In this document: positions 1 to 8,403 of the stretch, one piece after another | Layout: the number at the start of each line of letters is the position of its first letter | Position numbering within the stretch: position 1 is the first letter of the stretch | NCBI GenBank assembly: GCA_027859055.1 | Contig: JAQIBO010000311.1 | Coordinates: 1-40,572 of the forward strand | Direction: 5' to 3' | DNA: 40,572 nucleotides | DNA from: Spirochaeta sp. | Lineage (GTDB): Bacteria; Spirochaetota; Spirochaetia; DSM-27196; Alkalispirochaetaceae | Program-made: the position numbers and the translations under genes | Notes under the pieces: generated by a model | Told to the model about the DNA's origin: nothing | The model's database searches: none | The model's input: the letters and a program-made list of their open reading frames with translations, nothing else

Positions 1-127
1 GCGCCTCCACCGAGCGGCGCGTGTTTTCCACCGCGATCCACGTTAACAGAAGAACCGGAATGGTTGTGAGGGCGACCATGAGAACTAAGAGGCGGAATCT
101 GAGTCCGTGACGCCGTACGGTGCGAAT
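1..127 (-). CDS. Membrane sensor kinase, N-terminal fragment (cut by window edge)
   Basis: Only the first ~42 codons lie in the window; the gene runs off the left edge. The frame reads basic residues (RRHGLRFR) then a hydrophobic segment (LLVLMVALTTIPVLLLTW) and IAVENTRRSVEA, the usual start of YesM-like two-component kinases with an extracellular sensor domain. It overlaps the end of the GH5 gene, so it belongs to the sugar operon, where such kinases normally control sugar transport with an AraC-type response regulator (family knowledge; neither is visible here). Start is odd: a GGAGGAGG at 134-141 sits 6 nt before an ATT codon (127-125), while the first ATG in frame (79-77) has no ribosome binding site. 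Kinase identity is inferred from the N-terminus and context only. Confidence 0.5.
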   Translation of the reverse strand, partial: MRTVRRHGLRFRLLVLMVALTTIPVLLLTWIAVENTRRSVEA

Positions 128-1896
128 GTGGTGCCTCCTCCGCCTCCAATCGTAACATAAACGGCTTCAAGCTGAATCAGGGCGGTATCTGATCGAATTA
201 CCACCCGCCGCAGCCCCGGTTCAGCGGACATCTGCACCCAATAGTCGGAGAAATCGGTCTGCTGAGCGGTGACCGGGACGGTGATTTCGTGCGCCGGTCG
301 GTCTATCGTGATCGTTACTGTCGGCGCGTCCGATTGTGCCCCGCACGCCAGGCGAACTCCGACGTGGAGTTGCTGTTCCTCGTTGCCGGCAACGGCGAAA
401 TCGTACGCCGCCCAGGAACCTGGATTCAATTGAAGATACAGCCATTCTTCCGGGGCCCACGGTTCACCGCCGTTGTGTTGAAAGTTCGGTGCGCCGGCTT
501 CCGGTTGGTGACCGGTGACGTAGCCGAACTCAGTGCCGTCTCCCGCGCGGAACTCTATCTCGGAGGTGTCGTGAGGCGCGTGCTTTGCGGTGGGAGTTGC
601 CTCCGTTGCGGCGCGGGTCCCGGCGTCTGTGTCTCTATCATTTCGCGCGAGATCATAGCCGCGCCCCCGGTCCTGGAACGCGTAGAAGATCGCCGGAATG
701 CGGAGCGGCGGGCGGCGGAAGAGGGATCGCACCACATCGTCATGGTAGTCGCACCGCTGCAGCGGCAGGTTGTCAAGGAAATCTGCCAATGCCGTTCGGG
801 CGCATTCCAGCGCCGGGGGTGCCACAGCGGGGCGGTCGCCCCCGCCGCCGTCAGCGTATGCGACAACCTCGTTCCACCCGGCAGGCAGCCGTATTGAAGC
901 GGGGGAGTTGGTGGTATCCAACTTCTTCCAGGTCCAGAAGTTCCATGAAATGTTCAGGTCTTCAAACAGTCGGAACGCCCCGGTGTACCAGTCCGTGTTG
1001 TTCTCGCCGCCTTCGCCCATAAAAATCGGCACATTCAGCCGATCCCGAGCCTCCAGATAGGGAGTCAGGCTCTCGCGGTCGGGATTGTTCCAGTATTTGT
1101 GAAACTGCAGCATCACGTTGTCGTCGCCGAGGTCGGTAAAAATCGACCAGTCGGTGGCCCAGTGCACCCCCTCCAGGATGATCATGTGCCGCCGGTCAAC
1201 CTCCCGGATCGCTTGCGTAATCCGGCGGTAGAGGGGCATCACGCGATCGTTGTACCGGGAAAACCACTCCGGCAGCGGTTCGTTCAACAGATCGAATCCC
1301 GCGACGATCCACTCATCTTTGTAGCGCTGGGCCAGTGAGCGCCAGATCTGCACCGTGTGGTCCTGGTTTTCCGACTCCGTGAACAGATCCGGCCGATCAT
1401 GCGCGGAGTCGTCGATGTTTGTGCCGGTCTGTCCGCCCGGTGTACCGTGCAGGTCCAGGATCGCGTAGACCCTGTGCGTTTTGCACCACTCAAGGAGCCG
1501 GTCGATCCGCTGCAGCCGCGATTCCGCCATATCCGAGGACGCGTCGGTCCCGGTCAAATATCGCGCGTTAATCGGCACCCGGAGGGAATTGAAACCCTCG
1601 GAAGCTATCCGTTCCACGTCTTTTTCAGTGATAAACCGGTCCCAATAGGTTTCCCAGAACCGGCTTGCGCCGTCCGTTCCCAACAGGCTCCGGACCATAG
1701 CCTCCATCCGCCGCGGGCGATCGGCGGCTTCGGGCATCCGCCACATGTAGCCCTCGGGAAGCAGCCAACTCCCCAGACCGACGCCTCGCAAGAGAAAGGG
1801 TACACCCTCTCCGTTAACGATCCGTTGCCCTTCGGCGCGGACAAATCCGGACACGCAATCGGTACCTGTAGTGACGTTGTTCATGTATTGGCTCAT
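85..1896 (-). CDS. GH5-family glycoside hydrolase with C-terminal carbohydrate-binding-like domain
   Basis: A 603-residue protein. Residues ~20-345 form a GH5 (cellulase-family) barrel: LRGVGLGSWL near residue 36, LRVPIN (105-110), LDLHGTPGGQ (~148-157), the acid/base in LLNEP (E206) and the nucleophile in FMGEGGE (E295). Residues ~445-580 are beta-rich (FRAGDGTEFGYV, YWVQM) and resemble a CBM6/35-type module; this is weaker. GH5 enzymes with this pattern hydrolyse beta-glucans or beta-glycosides; the exact substrate cannot be read. There is no signal peptide, so it probably acts in the cytoplasm on oligosaccharides brought in by the permeases encoded just upstream. The start at 1896 is chosen because ATGA overlaps the permease stop codon; a second ATG lies at 1884. 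Confidence 0.85.
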   Translation of the reverse strand: MSQYMNNVTTGTDCVSGFVRAEGQRIVNGEGVPFLLRGVGLGSWLLPEGYMWRMPEAADRPRRMEAMVRSLLGTDGASRFWETYWDRFITEKDVERIASEGFNSLRVPINARYLTGTDASSDMAESRLQRIDRLLEWCKTHRVYAILDLHGTPGGQTGTNIDDSAHDRPDLFTESENQDHTVQIWRSLAQRYKDEWIVAGFDLLNEPLPEWFSRYNDRVMPLYRRITQAIREVDRRHMIILEGVHWATDWSIFTDLGDDNVMLQFHKYWNNPDRESLTPYLEARDRLNVPIFMGEGGENNTDWYTGAFRLFEDLNISWNFWTWKKLDTTNSPASIRLPAGWNEVVAYADGGGGDRPAVAPPALECARTALADFLDNLPLQRCDYHDDVVRSLFRRPPLRIPAIFYAFQDRGRGYDLARNDRDTDAGTRAATEATPTAKHAPHDTSEIEFRAGDGTEFGYVTGHQPEAGAPNFQHNGGEPWAPEEWLYLQLNPGSWAAYDFAVAGNEEQQLHVGVRLACGAQSDAPTVTITIDRPAHEITVPVTAQQTDFSDYWVQMSAEPGLRRVVIRSDTALIQLEAVYVTIGGGGGTTFAPYGVTDSDSAS

Positions 1897-2780
1897 CCTT
1901 TCAGCGCTCCTTCCGCGATACCCTTGGTGATGTACTTCTGCAGGAACAGGTACAGCGTCACCATGGGAAGCATAGCCAGGATCAAGGTCGCCAGGATCGC
2001 CGTCCAGTCGTTGTTGTTGTACTGCCCAAACAGCATGTTGGTGGACAGCAGCACCGTATAGTTGTCGCTGTCGGTGATCATCAGCAGGGGAAGCAGAAAG
2101 TCGTTCCACATCCAGAGGGTGTTGAGAACGATAACCGTCACGGTGATCGGGGCGAGTAGGGGGAAAATTACGGTGACGAAATAGCGCAGTTCACCGCAGC
2201 CGTCGATACGCGCCGCCTCATCAAGCTCGATGGGGACGGACTTCACAAAACCGTGGTAGAGAAAGATCGCCATCGGCACCCCGAGGCCCACGTAAATGAG
2301 TCCCAGCCCAACCGTTGACCCTTGCACGTGGAGCGCCCTGGCCACCCGGGTGAGGGTGATCATGATGGAATGAAAGGGAATGAGCATGGACATGACAAAC
2401 ATCCCGAAAAGCAGGTTGCTCAATCTGGTGGGCGTTCTGGAAATCTTGTACCCCGCCATGGCACCGAAAAACACGATGCCGGAAGCACCCGTCGCCACCA
2501 CGACCACCGTATTGACCACGGCGCGCAAGAAGCGCGTCCGTTCAAACGCCTCTATGTAATTGCTGAACCGCAGCGTTTCCGGGAGCGCGAGGATGTCGTT
2601 CATGATGGCGCCGTCGGTCTTGAGCGAGTTGAGTAGCGCCATATAGACCGGAAAGAGCGCGAACGCCGCTACCGCCGTCAAAATGGTATAGGCGATCAGT
2701 TCCCGGACCACATCGGGTGCGGAAAGACGACGAGACTTGTTGGCGCGCAGGCCCGACGATGAAAGGGGTTGGGCAATCAT
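1893..2780 (-). CDS. Carbohydrate ABC transporter permease, MalG type
   Basis: 295 residues with about six membrane segments. It has the conserved cytoplasmic EAA loop (ELDEAARIDGCGELRYF) that docks on the ATPase subunit, followed by the family's VFPLLAP-like segment, and ends in KYITKGIAEGALKG, the typical C-terminus of MalG-type sugar permeases. It forms the inner-membrane channel with the MalF-type permease encoded upstream. Both junctions are ATGA overlaps (start overlaps the upstream stop, stop overlaps the GH5 start), which implies translational coupling and equal expression. The substrate-binding protein and ATPase are not next to it; the binding protein may lie beyond the left edge and the ATPase may be shared, as is common for this class. 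Confidence 0.93.
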   Translation of the reverse strand: MIAQPLSSSGLRANKSRRLSAPDVVRELIAYTILTAVAAFALFPVYMALLNSLKTDGAIMNDILALPETLRFSNYIEAFERTRFLRAVVNTVVVVATGASGIVFFGAMAGYKISRTPTRLSNLLFGMFVMSMLIPFHSIMITLTRVARALHVQGSTVGLGLIYVGLGVPMAIFLYHGFVKSVPIELDEAARIDGCGELRYFVTVIFPLLAPITVTVIVLNTLWMWNDFLLPLLMITDSDNYTVLLSTNMLFGQYNNNDWTAILATLILAMLPMVTLYLFLQKYITKGIAEGALKG

Positions 2781-3697
2781 AGCTGAACCTCCCGGGACTT
2801 CATAATCCGAAGTTGGATTAACGTTATCGCGAACACCAACGCGAACAGCAACGTCGCCTTGGCGCTGGCATACCCGTAGCGGTTGCTCATGTTGAACGCC
2901 TCTTCAAAGATGTTGAGCGCTATCACCTGCGTCGCCCGCCCCGGTCCACCGCCGGTGAGCGCGTAGACAACTTCAAATACCTTGAACGACATATTGAGAG
3001 ACAGAAATACGCCGATCGTCACCGACGGGAGAATCATCGGCAAGACCACCGAACGGAACGCCCGAAACCGAGAGGCGCCGTCCACCTCGGCGGCCTCTAC
3101 CAGTTGCACTGGTACGCCCTGAAGAGCGGCGATGTAGATAACCATCAGGTATCCCACGCCGGCCCACAACGACACGATCAAGATCGAGTAGAACGACCAG
3201 GCGGGATCACCGATCCATTGCTGGTCCAGAAACGAGAACGCACTGAAATCAGCCAAATCGGGCAAGACCTGGGTATAGATAAAGAGCCACATAAACCCGC
3301 CGATGATCATGCTGATCATATTGGGCATGAACAGAATCATGCGGAACGCCACCCGACCCCGGGTCCGTCCTTCCACAAGAACGGCAAGAAAAAGTGCCAG
3401 GACGTTCTGGAAGACCACCATAAACCCGACGTATTTGAGGGTGAACAGTACCGAATCCAGGAAGTACGGGTCCTGCGTCAGCGCTTCCACATAGTTGTCC
3501 AAACCTACGAACCTGGGACTCGGATTGAGGATGTTCCAGTTGGTCAGGCTGTACCACATGCCTCCAAAGGCGGGGACCAACACAAACACGACGTAAAACG
3601 CCAACGCCGGTGCTACAAACCCCAGGATCTGACCGGGCGCCTTCCAGTGATTGAACCGTCTGTTTACCGGCCGTAGCCGACCTTCCATGCCTATCAT
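2777..3697 (-). CDS. Carbohydrate ABC transporter permease, MalF type
   Basis: 306 residues; a basic N-terminus (GRLRPVNRRFNHWK) is followed by a first membrane helix (~residues 27-50) and five further helices. The EAA loop reads VEAAEVDGASRFRAFRSV, then LPMILPS, as in UgpA/MalF-type permeases; TGGGPGRAT near residue 250 is also typical. It pairs with the MalG-type permease (ATGA overlap at 2777-2780) to import a sugar or oligosaccharide, probably the substrate of the downstream GH5 enzyme. It is the first gene of the visible operon. The 266 bp upstream to the metal ATPase should hold the promoter, but I see no convincing hexamer pair. Start at 3697 (MIGMEG); the ATG nine bases later is possible. 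Confidence 0.93.
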   Translation of the reverse strand: MIGMEGRLRPVNRRFNHWKAPGQILGFVAPALAFYVVFVLVPAFGGMWYSLTNWNILNPSPRFVGLDNYVEALTQDPYFLDSVLFTLKYVGFMVVFQNVLALFLAVLVEGRTRGRVAFRMILFMPNMISMIIGGFMWLFIYTQVLPDLADFSAFSFLDQQWIGDPAWSFYSILIVSLWAGVGYLMVIYIAALQGVPVQLVEAAEVDGASRFRAFRSVVLPMILPSVTIGVFLSLNMSFKVFEVVYALTGGGPGRATQVIALNIFEEAFNMSNRYGYASAKATLLFALVFAITLIQLRIMKSREVQL

Positions 3698-3963
3698 GGC
3701 TGAATTATGAGTGGCGGCGTCCCGGGTTGTCTTTTCAGGATGTTAGCAGGCGGGGTTGTACAATTTTGATGTGGCCGGGACGGAAGCCAGGTCGGCGGCC
3801 GGTATTTTCCACCGATCGACTCCGGACCCGGTTACCGCGATCCGAACGGAGCGATCAATTATCAGTTGCATTTCAGTTTTCCTGTTTACGTTCAACCTAT
3901 CAAAGAATTGTGAAGGGCGTATGGAGAGACGGTGAATAGTCGGTAGATTACTCCCATTCCCAC
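3698..3963. other. Intergenic region upstream of sugar operon
   Basis: 266 bp between the stop of the P1B-4 ATPase gene and the first sugar permease gene, both on the minus strand. No coherent protein frame on either strand and no clear intrinsic terminator. It probably contains the sugar operon promoter, which I could not place. Confidence 0.5.
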
Positions 3964-5925
3964 TCACGCCGGTTTCCGCAGGAGTCGTAGTCCGTTCAGA
4001 ACGACGATAATCGTGCTGCCCTCGTGGCCCACTACCCCCATGGTGAGAGGCACACCGACGGTAAGCGTCAACACCACCAGCGTCACGACTACCCCCATCG
4101 CGAAGACCACGTTCTGGAGAATCACCCGCCGCGCCCGCCGACTTATCCGAACCGCCCGGACCAACGCTCCGAGATCGTCCGCCATTAACACAACGTCGGC
4201 GCTTTCGAGGGCCGCGTCGGTCCCAGCGGCGCCCATGGCAATTCCGACCTGGGACCGAGCCAACGCGGGAGCATCATTTACACCGTCACCGACCATGGCA
4301 ACCGGACCGTACCGCTCCTGAAGTTTTTCGACCCAGGTCATCTTGTCCTCAGGCATCAGACCGGCGTACATCTCGTCAATTCCCAGACGGTCCGCCATCG
4401 CTCGGGCGGTGGTTTCGTCGTCGCCGGTGAGCATGACAACCCGCTGTATACCGGCGTCCCGGAGGCGTTGTATCTGCTCCGCCGCGTCGGGACGTTCCTT
4501 GTCCATGACGGTGATCGTCCCCAGATATTCGCCGTCGTGCTGGACCTGCAGGACCGTTTTGCGACCCTGCCGACGCAGCTCTTCGACCCGCCCGGTGAGC
4601 GCGGCGTCGGACAAAATACCGCGCGCTTCCATCATCCGCGGCGACCCGATAAGAGTTTCCTTTCCGTTCCAGTGTGCGATTACCCCGCTACCGATGCTCT
4701 CTTCAAAGTATTCCGGTTCCCGCGGCTGAATGCCCGCTTCCCGCGCGTGGCGCACTATCGCCCGGGCTATTGGATGTTGGCTGTGGATTTCCGCTCTGGC
4801 GGCAACGGCGAGCAGGTACTCCGTTGTGATTCCGTCGGCGGGAATAACGTCGGCAACCGCGGGGCGTCCGAACGTGAGAGTGCCGGTCTTGTCGAACGCG
4901 ATGGTACGTATACCGTATAACGCTTCCACGTAGCCTCCGCCTTTGAACAGCACGCCACCGCGGGCTCCCCCGGCGATCGCGCTGAGCACCGTGGCGGGAA
5001 CACTGATAACCAGGGCGCAGGGTGAGGCAACGGTGAGAAGAACCATGGCGCGATAGAAGACGTTTTCAAAAAGGTTGGCCGTCAGGAGCGACATGCCGAC
5101 GATGTACAGCGCCACCAGTACAATGACGCCCATGGCGTAGTACTTCTCGGCCCGGTCCAGAAAGCTTTGCATCGCCGCTTTTCGTTCCCGGGCGTCTTCC
5201 ACCATCGTGATGATCCGGGAGAGGGTGCTTTCCGACGCGGGCTTGCTGACCCGGACGTCAAAGGCTCCGCTCTGATTGAGTGTGCCGGCGAGCACGGCGT
5301 CACCGATCGTCTTGCCCACCGGGAGTGACTCACCGGTGACGGAAGACTCGTCAAAGTAGCCGGTGCCGGAGGCGATCTCGCCGTCCAGGGCAACCCGATC
5401 GCCCGGTCTGAGCACAAAGACGTCATCGGTGACGACGGTATCCAACGGTACATCGACGAGCTCTCGGCCCCGGCGCAGCCGCACCGAATCGGGCCGCAGG
5501 GTAAGGAGCGCAGAAATAGCCTGGTGGGTCCGGCCCATCGCGTAATTTTGCAGGACGTTACTCAGAGAGAAGAGGAATAGTAGCGTAGCCCCCTCCGTCC
5601 ACGCGTCAACGTAGGCGGCTCCCAGGGCGGCGAGAACCATCAGCATGTCCACCTCGACGGTAAATGCCCGGACGGCCCGAATGATCTCCATCGTTGCGAA
5701 AAATCCGCCGAATAGATACGTGGCCACATGAACCGTCAGGACAACGGCCGAGGCAGCCCCGCGCGCCTCAAGAATTACACCGGTCACCAGGCCAATGAGA
5801 GTCAGCACGACAAAAACCGCTTCCACCCGCTCGGAAGCATTTCGCCAGACGTCAAATCGGCCGCGAGAACCGCTTCCATCTACCGGTCCTGTCGCGGACG
5901 ACACTTCTATCATTTCGCTATTCAT
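3964..5925 (-). CDS. P1B-4-type heavy-metal-transporting P-type ATPase
   Basis: 653 residues. Actuator TGES at 198-200, the membrane metal site SPC at 301-303 (instead of the CPC of copper and zinc pumps), the phosphorylated aspartate in DKTGT (D345), nucleotide-binding MLTGDD and hinge GDGVNDAP, and HEGST at 634-638 followed by NGLRLLR. SPC plus HEGxT is the signature of the P1B-4 subgroup (CzcP, CoaT, PfeT type), known to export Co(II), Fe(II) or Zn(II) from the cytosol. No N-terminal CxxC metal-binding domain, as usual for this subgroup. It diverges from a TrmB-family regulator across a large palindrome, which suggests repression by that protein. Start at 5925 lies inside the left palindrome arm; an ATG at 5913 is an alternative, and neither has a Shine-Dalgarno. 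Confidence 0.93.
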   Translation of the reverse strand: MNSEMIEVSSATGPVDGSGSRGRFDVWRNASERVEAVFVVLTLIGLVTGVILEARGAASAVVLTVHVATYLFGGFFATMEIIRAVRAFTVEVDMLMVLAALGAAYVDAWTEGATLLFLFSLSNVLQNYAMGRTHQAISALLTLRPDSVRLRRGRELVDVPLDTVVTDDVFVLRPGDRVALDGEIASGTGYFDESSVTGESLPVGKTIGDAVLAGTLNQSGAFDVRVSKPASESTLSRIITMVEDARERKAAMQSFLDRAEKYYAMGVIVLVALYIVGMSLLTANLFENVFYRAMVLLTVASPCALVISVPATVLSAIAGGARGGVLFKGGGYVEALYGIRTIAFDKTGTLTFGRPAVADVIPADGITTEYLLAVAARAEIHSQHPIARAIVRHAREAGIQPREPEYFEESIGSGVIAHWNGKETLIGSPRMMEARGILSDAALTGRVEELRRQGRKTVLQVQHDGEYLGTITVMDKERPDAAEQIQRLRDAGIQRVVMLTGDDETTARAMADRLGIDEMYAGLMPEDKMTWVEKLQERYGPVAMVGDGVNDAPALARSQVGIAMGAAGTDAALESADVVLMADDLGALVRAVRISRRARRVILQNVVFAMGVVVTLVVLTLTVGVPLTMGVVGHEGSTIIVVLNGLRLLRKPA

Positions 5926-5958
5926 AGTAGTAGTTGTTATACTAACTACTACTATGAA
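5921..5958. promoter_or_regulatory. Large palindromic operator between metal ATPase and TrmB regulator
   Basis: A perfect inverted repeat: TTCATAGTAGTAGTT (5921-5935), 8-nt spacer GTTATACT, then AACTACTACTATGAA (5944-5958). The centre contains TATACT on the plus strand and TATAAC on the minus strand, both usable as -10 boxes, so one bound dimer could shut both divergent promoters. Each arm also ends in an ATG reading outward: 5925-5923 is the ATPase start, while 5954-5956 is in frame with the regulator but lacks an upstream binding site. Sequence is certain; regulatory function is inferred. Confidence 0.8.
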
Positions 5959-6016
5959 CGTCAACCACTATCTGCTTGCCATTAACCACCGTTCCCGGGA
6001 AAATAGGGCAAAATAT

Positions 6017-6802
6017 ATGGAAACTTCAGTACAGATCGAGAAACTGGTTGCGTTGGGCATGACCGAATACGAGGCCAAGGTCTACATCGCCCTCCTGCCG
6101 GAACACCCCGTAACCGGATATCAGGTGGCAAAGCGGGCCGGAGTTCCTCGGTCTATGGTATATGAAGCGTTGTCCCGCCTGGAAAACCGGGGAGCCGTAC
6201 TGAAAACCCGCGAAGAGAACGCCGCTTACTACCGCCCGGTGGATCCAACGGTCATTCTCGACCGGTACGCCGAGACGGCCCGCTCGCGCGCGGAGGACCT
6301 GAAAGACGCGCTGGCCCCCATGTTTCGTCGTCGGGAAGACGGCAAAGTGTGGAACTTCTCCGGGCACAACGAGGCGGTACGTCACGCGCGCGGACTTATC
6401 GCCGAAGCGACCCAGGAGATCATGGTGGTCCTGGGGGATGACGATCTGGGCACTCTGGCGGATGACCTGAGAGCGGCCGACAAGAGAGGGGTCCATTTAG
6501 GGGTCATGCTCACCGGCGATGCCGATTTTGGCGTCGGCGAGGTGATCCGCCATCCCAAACACGAGACAGAACTTCACCAGCTTGGTGGTGCAATCCTGGT
6601 CGTCGCGGATGAACAGGAGTGCCTCATCGCCGGACCGGGAGAAAACGCGCTGGCCACGGCGACCTCCAATGCCAATCTCGTTCTCATCACCAGGCAGTTC
6701 ATCTGGATGGAACTTTTTTCTCAGCGGATTTTTTCCCGCCTGGGCGATGATCTTCTTGAGCGCCTCGACGACGAGGACAGACGGGTCCTTGCGGGAAGCT
6801 GA
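6017..6802 (+). CDS. TrmB-family transcriptional regulator
   Basis: 261 residues. Residues 1-75 are a winged helix of the TrmB type: LVALGMTEYEAKVYIAL, then GYQVAKRAGVPRSMVYEALS as recognition helix and a YYRPVDP wing end. Residues ~80-125 are charged and helical, suiting a dimerisation coiled coil; the rest resembles the TrmB/PLD-like effector domain. Archaeal TrmB proteins sense sugars, but here the partner across the divergent palindrome is a metal pump, so a metal or redox signal is more likely (inference). The start at 6017 has AGGG 8 nt upstream; an in-frame ATG at 5954 within the palindrome would add 21 residues with no binding site. Confidence 0.85.
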   Translation: METSVQIEKLVALGMTEYEAKVYIALLPEHPVTGYQVAKRAGVPRSMVYEALSRLENRGAVLKTREENAAYYRPVDPTVILDRYAETARSRAEDLKDALAPMFRRREDGKVWNFSGHNEAVRHARGLIAEATQEIMVVLGDDDLGTLADDLRAADKRGVHLGVMLTGDADFGVGEVIRHPKHETELHQLGGAILVVADEQECLIAGPGENALATATSNANLVLITRQFIWMELFSQRIFSRLGDDLLERLDDEDRRVLAGS

Positions 6803-6894
6803 CGCCACGTTCATACAATCAACAGATCCGCTTTAATCTTTCTTCATATCTCCTCGGTAGTATCTGTATCAGACAAATAATCAGGAGGTGTACG

Positions 6895-7431
6895 ATGAAA
6901 CGTACCGTAATGATGGGTATCGTCCTGGCGACGATCGCAATAGTAGGAGTCAGCGCATGGGGACCGGGTACCGGCGGAGGCTTGATGTGGAACGACGAAA
7001 CGCTTGAAGAGACTGATCTCGCGGGCAGGTTGCAACTGGCTGAGAATGAGATTCCGGTCCTGGTTGTTGGAGCCGACAGGTATCAACTGATGATCCATCC
7101 GACGCTTGCGGCGGAAGTCGATGTAGAGAACAACGAACGGATCGAGGTAAGCGGTTTTGCGACGGAGTTTTCCGACCGCGACCTGTTGGGTACCACCAGG
7201 GTGATCCACGTCCGGGCGATCGAGGCGGATGGCCAACGAGTAATCCTGCCTGACGGCGCCGCCGGTGGCTGGGGCCAAGGCCCTGGGATGATGCGGGGCG
7301 GCAATGCCGGTCGCGGCGGATACGGTCAGGGTATGATGGGTGGCTATGGCGCCTACGATGACGATGGCGATACCGGCTGGTGGGGACCGCGTGGACAGGA
7401 CCGCGGGAGTTTTGGCACGCGGCGTCGTTAG
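6895..7431 (+). CDS. Exported small protein with Gly/Met/Trp-rich tail
   Basis: 178 residues, not assigned to a named family. Signal peptide (MKRTVMMGIVLATIAIVGVSA, then WGPG), a compact middle region (~30-120) with alternating strands (IPVLVVGADRYQLMIHPT, IEVSGFATEF, TRVIHVRAIEADG) that could be an OB-like fold, and a tail from ~residue 122 rich in Gly, Met, Trp and Asp (GMMRGG, YGQGMMGGYG, DDDGDTGWWGPRGQDRG). Met- and Asp-rich tails of exported proteins often bind metal, and the gene lies directly downstream of the TrmB/metal-ATPase pair, so a periplasmic metal-handling role is my best guess. Strong ribosome binding site AGGAGG at 6883-6888. C-terminal RRR is unusual. Confidence 0.8.
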   Translation: MKRTVMMGIVLATIAIVGVSAWGPGTGGGLMWNDETLEETDLAGRLQLAENEIPVLVVGADRYQLMIHPTLAAEVDVENNERIEVSGFATEFSDRDLLGTTRVIHVRAIEADGQRVILPDGAAGGWGQGPGMMRGGNAGRGGYGQGMMGGYGAYDDDGDTGWWGPRGQDRGSFGTRRR

Positions 7432-7498
7432 AAGGATTGGTCGAAGGATGCGGGACCGGGGCAGGTGGCTCCGGCCCGTAATTTTCGGTCCTGGTTTC

Positions 7499-7882
7499 TC
7501 AGGCTACCGAACGGTCTCCGTTCCACCATTTCCACGCGTCCCGGTAGTCCAACACCAGCGATACTGTGTCCACTGCCAGGAGAATGAACAAGTAGCGTTG
7601 ATATCCGGACGCAGGGTCCTGGATCAGCAGCCAGAGCACCAGCGCAAGCATGGGCGTCCAAACCAGCACGTGCGGTACTGCCATGATTTTGGAAAAGCCA
7701 CGCTCGACCAGTGCGAGGATACCGTTGAGAAGCATCGCGCCCACTGCCATTGCGGCGAGCCATGGACCAGCAGGCTCCGAGAGAAAGAACAGCGATGCCG
7801 CATTGCCCGGCACGAGGATAAGCGCAACCCATAACTGAACCCACAGGGGCATGCGTCGATAACTCTGCAATATATGGCGCAT
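7499..7882 (-). CDS. Small integral membrane protein, unknown function
   Basis: 127 residues with about four hydrophobic helices: LWVQLWVALILVPGNAASLF, PWLAAMAVGAMLLNGILAL, VLVWTPMLALVLWLLI and YLFILLAVDTVSLVLDY, ending in an amphipathic WKWWNGDRS tail. The family is known to me only as conserved hypothetical inner-membrane proteins. It lies between the exported tail-rich protein and the YHS gene and is probably transcribed after the YHS gene (31-bp gap). Start ATG at 7882 is chosen; a TTG directly before it is also possible. GGGAG lies about 10 nt upstream. Confidence 0.75.
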   Translation of the reverse strand: MRHILQSYRRMPLWVQLWVALILVPGNAASLFFLSEPAGPWLAAMAVGAMLLNGILALVERGFSKIMAVPHVLVWTPMLALVLWLLIQDPASGYQRYLFILLAVDTVSLVLDYRDAWKWWNGDRSVA

Positions 7883-7913
7883 CAAGGGTGTGCTCCCGTT
7901 GCAGTCAATTGAA

Positions 7914-8381
7914 TCACTCGGCCGCCTCGATCAAGCCCGCCCGCAATCCCGGCCAGTTACGGTCCGCGGCGGCGATGTTTTCGGGCAAGTCACTACGAAA
8001 CTGCCGTTGGTACCGGGCGTTATAGTTCAGAAAGAGTCGTCCTCCTTCAATTGTCCATAATTCCGGGTCTCCCGGTGCTACCTGATCCTGCGCAGCTGCC
8101 TGGGCACAATACCCTCCGTAATGGGGCGCGTAGCGTTCCGGATCATCGGTGAAAAGATCCCGGTGTTCCGCCGAGACAAAGTACCAGGTTGCACCGTCCC
8201 AGTCCGTGGTAAACGTTGCTGATCCTTCGACAGGAGCGTCCATGGTGTGATACGCCACGGGATCGTACCCTTCAATTGCAATTCCATCCGTTGTATTGAC
8301 GGGCCCCTCCTGTTGTCCCGCACCGAGTACCACAACTACAGGAACCAGGAAAAACACACTCATGACGAGTACTTTCTGCAT
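7914..8381 (-). CDS. Exported YHS-domain protein
   Basis: 155 residues. Signal peptide MQKVLVMSVFFLVPVVVVLG with a spirochaete-like mature start AGQQEG. The YHS core reads IEGYDPVAYHT, then ATWYFVSAEHRDLFTDDPERY, then YGGYCAQAAAQ and a C-terminal region LFLNYNARYQRQF ... ADRNWPGL typical of the 'YHS domain (seleno)protein' family. In relatives the residue in GGYC can be selenocysteine; here it is an ordinary cysteine. YHS proteins are linked to metal handling in copper ATPases and metal-responsive operons, which fits the neighbouring metal ATPase. Ribosome binding site AAGGAGAG upstream of 8381; an AT-rich palindrome at 8404-8426 may be its operator. Confidence 0.9.
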   Translation of the reverse strand: MQKVLVMSVFFLVPVVVVLGAGQQEGPVNTTDGIAIEGYDPVAYHTMDAPVEGSATFTTDWDGATWYFVSAEHRDLFTDDPERYAPHYGGYCAQAAAQDQVAPGDPELWTIEGGRLFLNYNARYQRQFRSDLPENIAAADRNWPGLRAGLIEAAE

Positions 8382-8403
8382 ACCGCAACTCTCCTTTTTA
8401 TCC

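Noticed and set aside
3743..3967. 74-codon minus-strand frame between metal ATPase and sugar operon
   Set aside because: No SD, no motif, and composition unlike the neighbouring genes; treated as intergenic.
7914..8381. Selenoprotein form of the YHS family
   Set aside because: The position used by selenocysteine in some relatives is an ordinary cysteine codon here.
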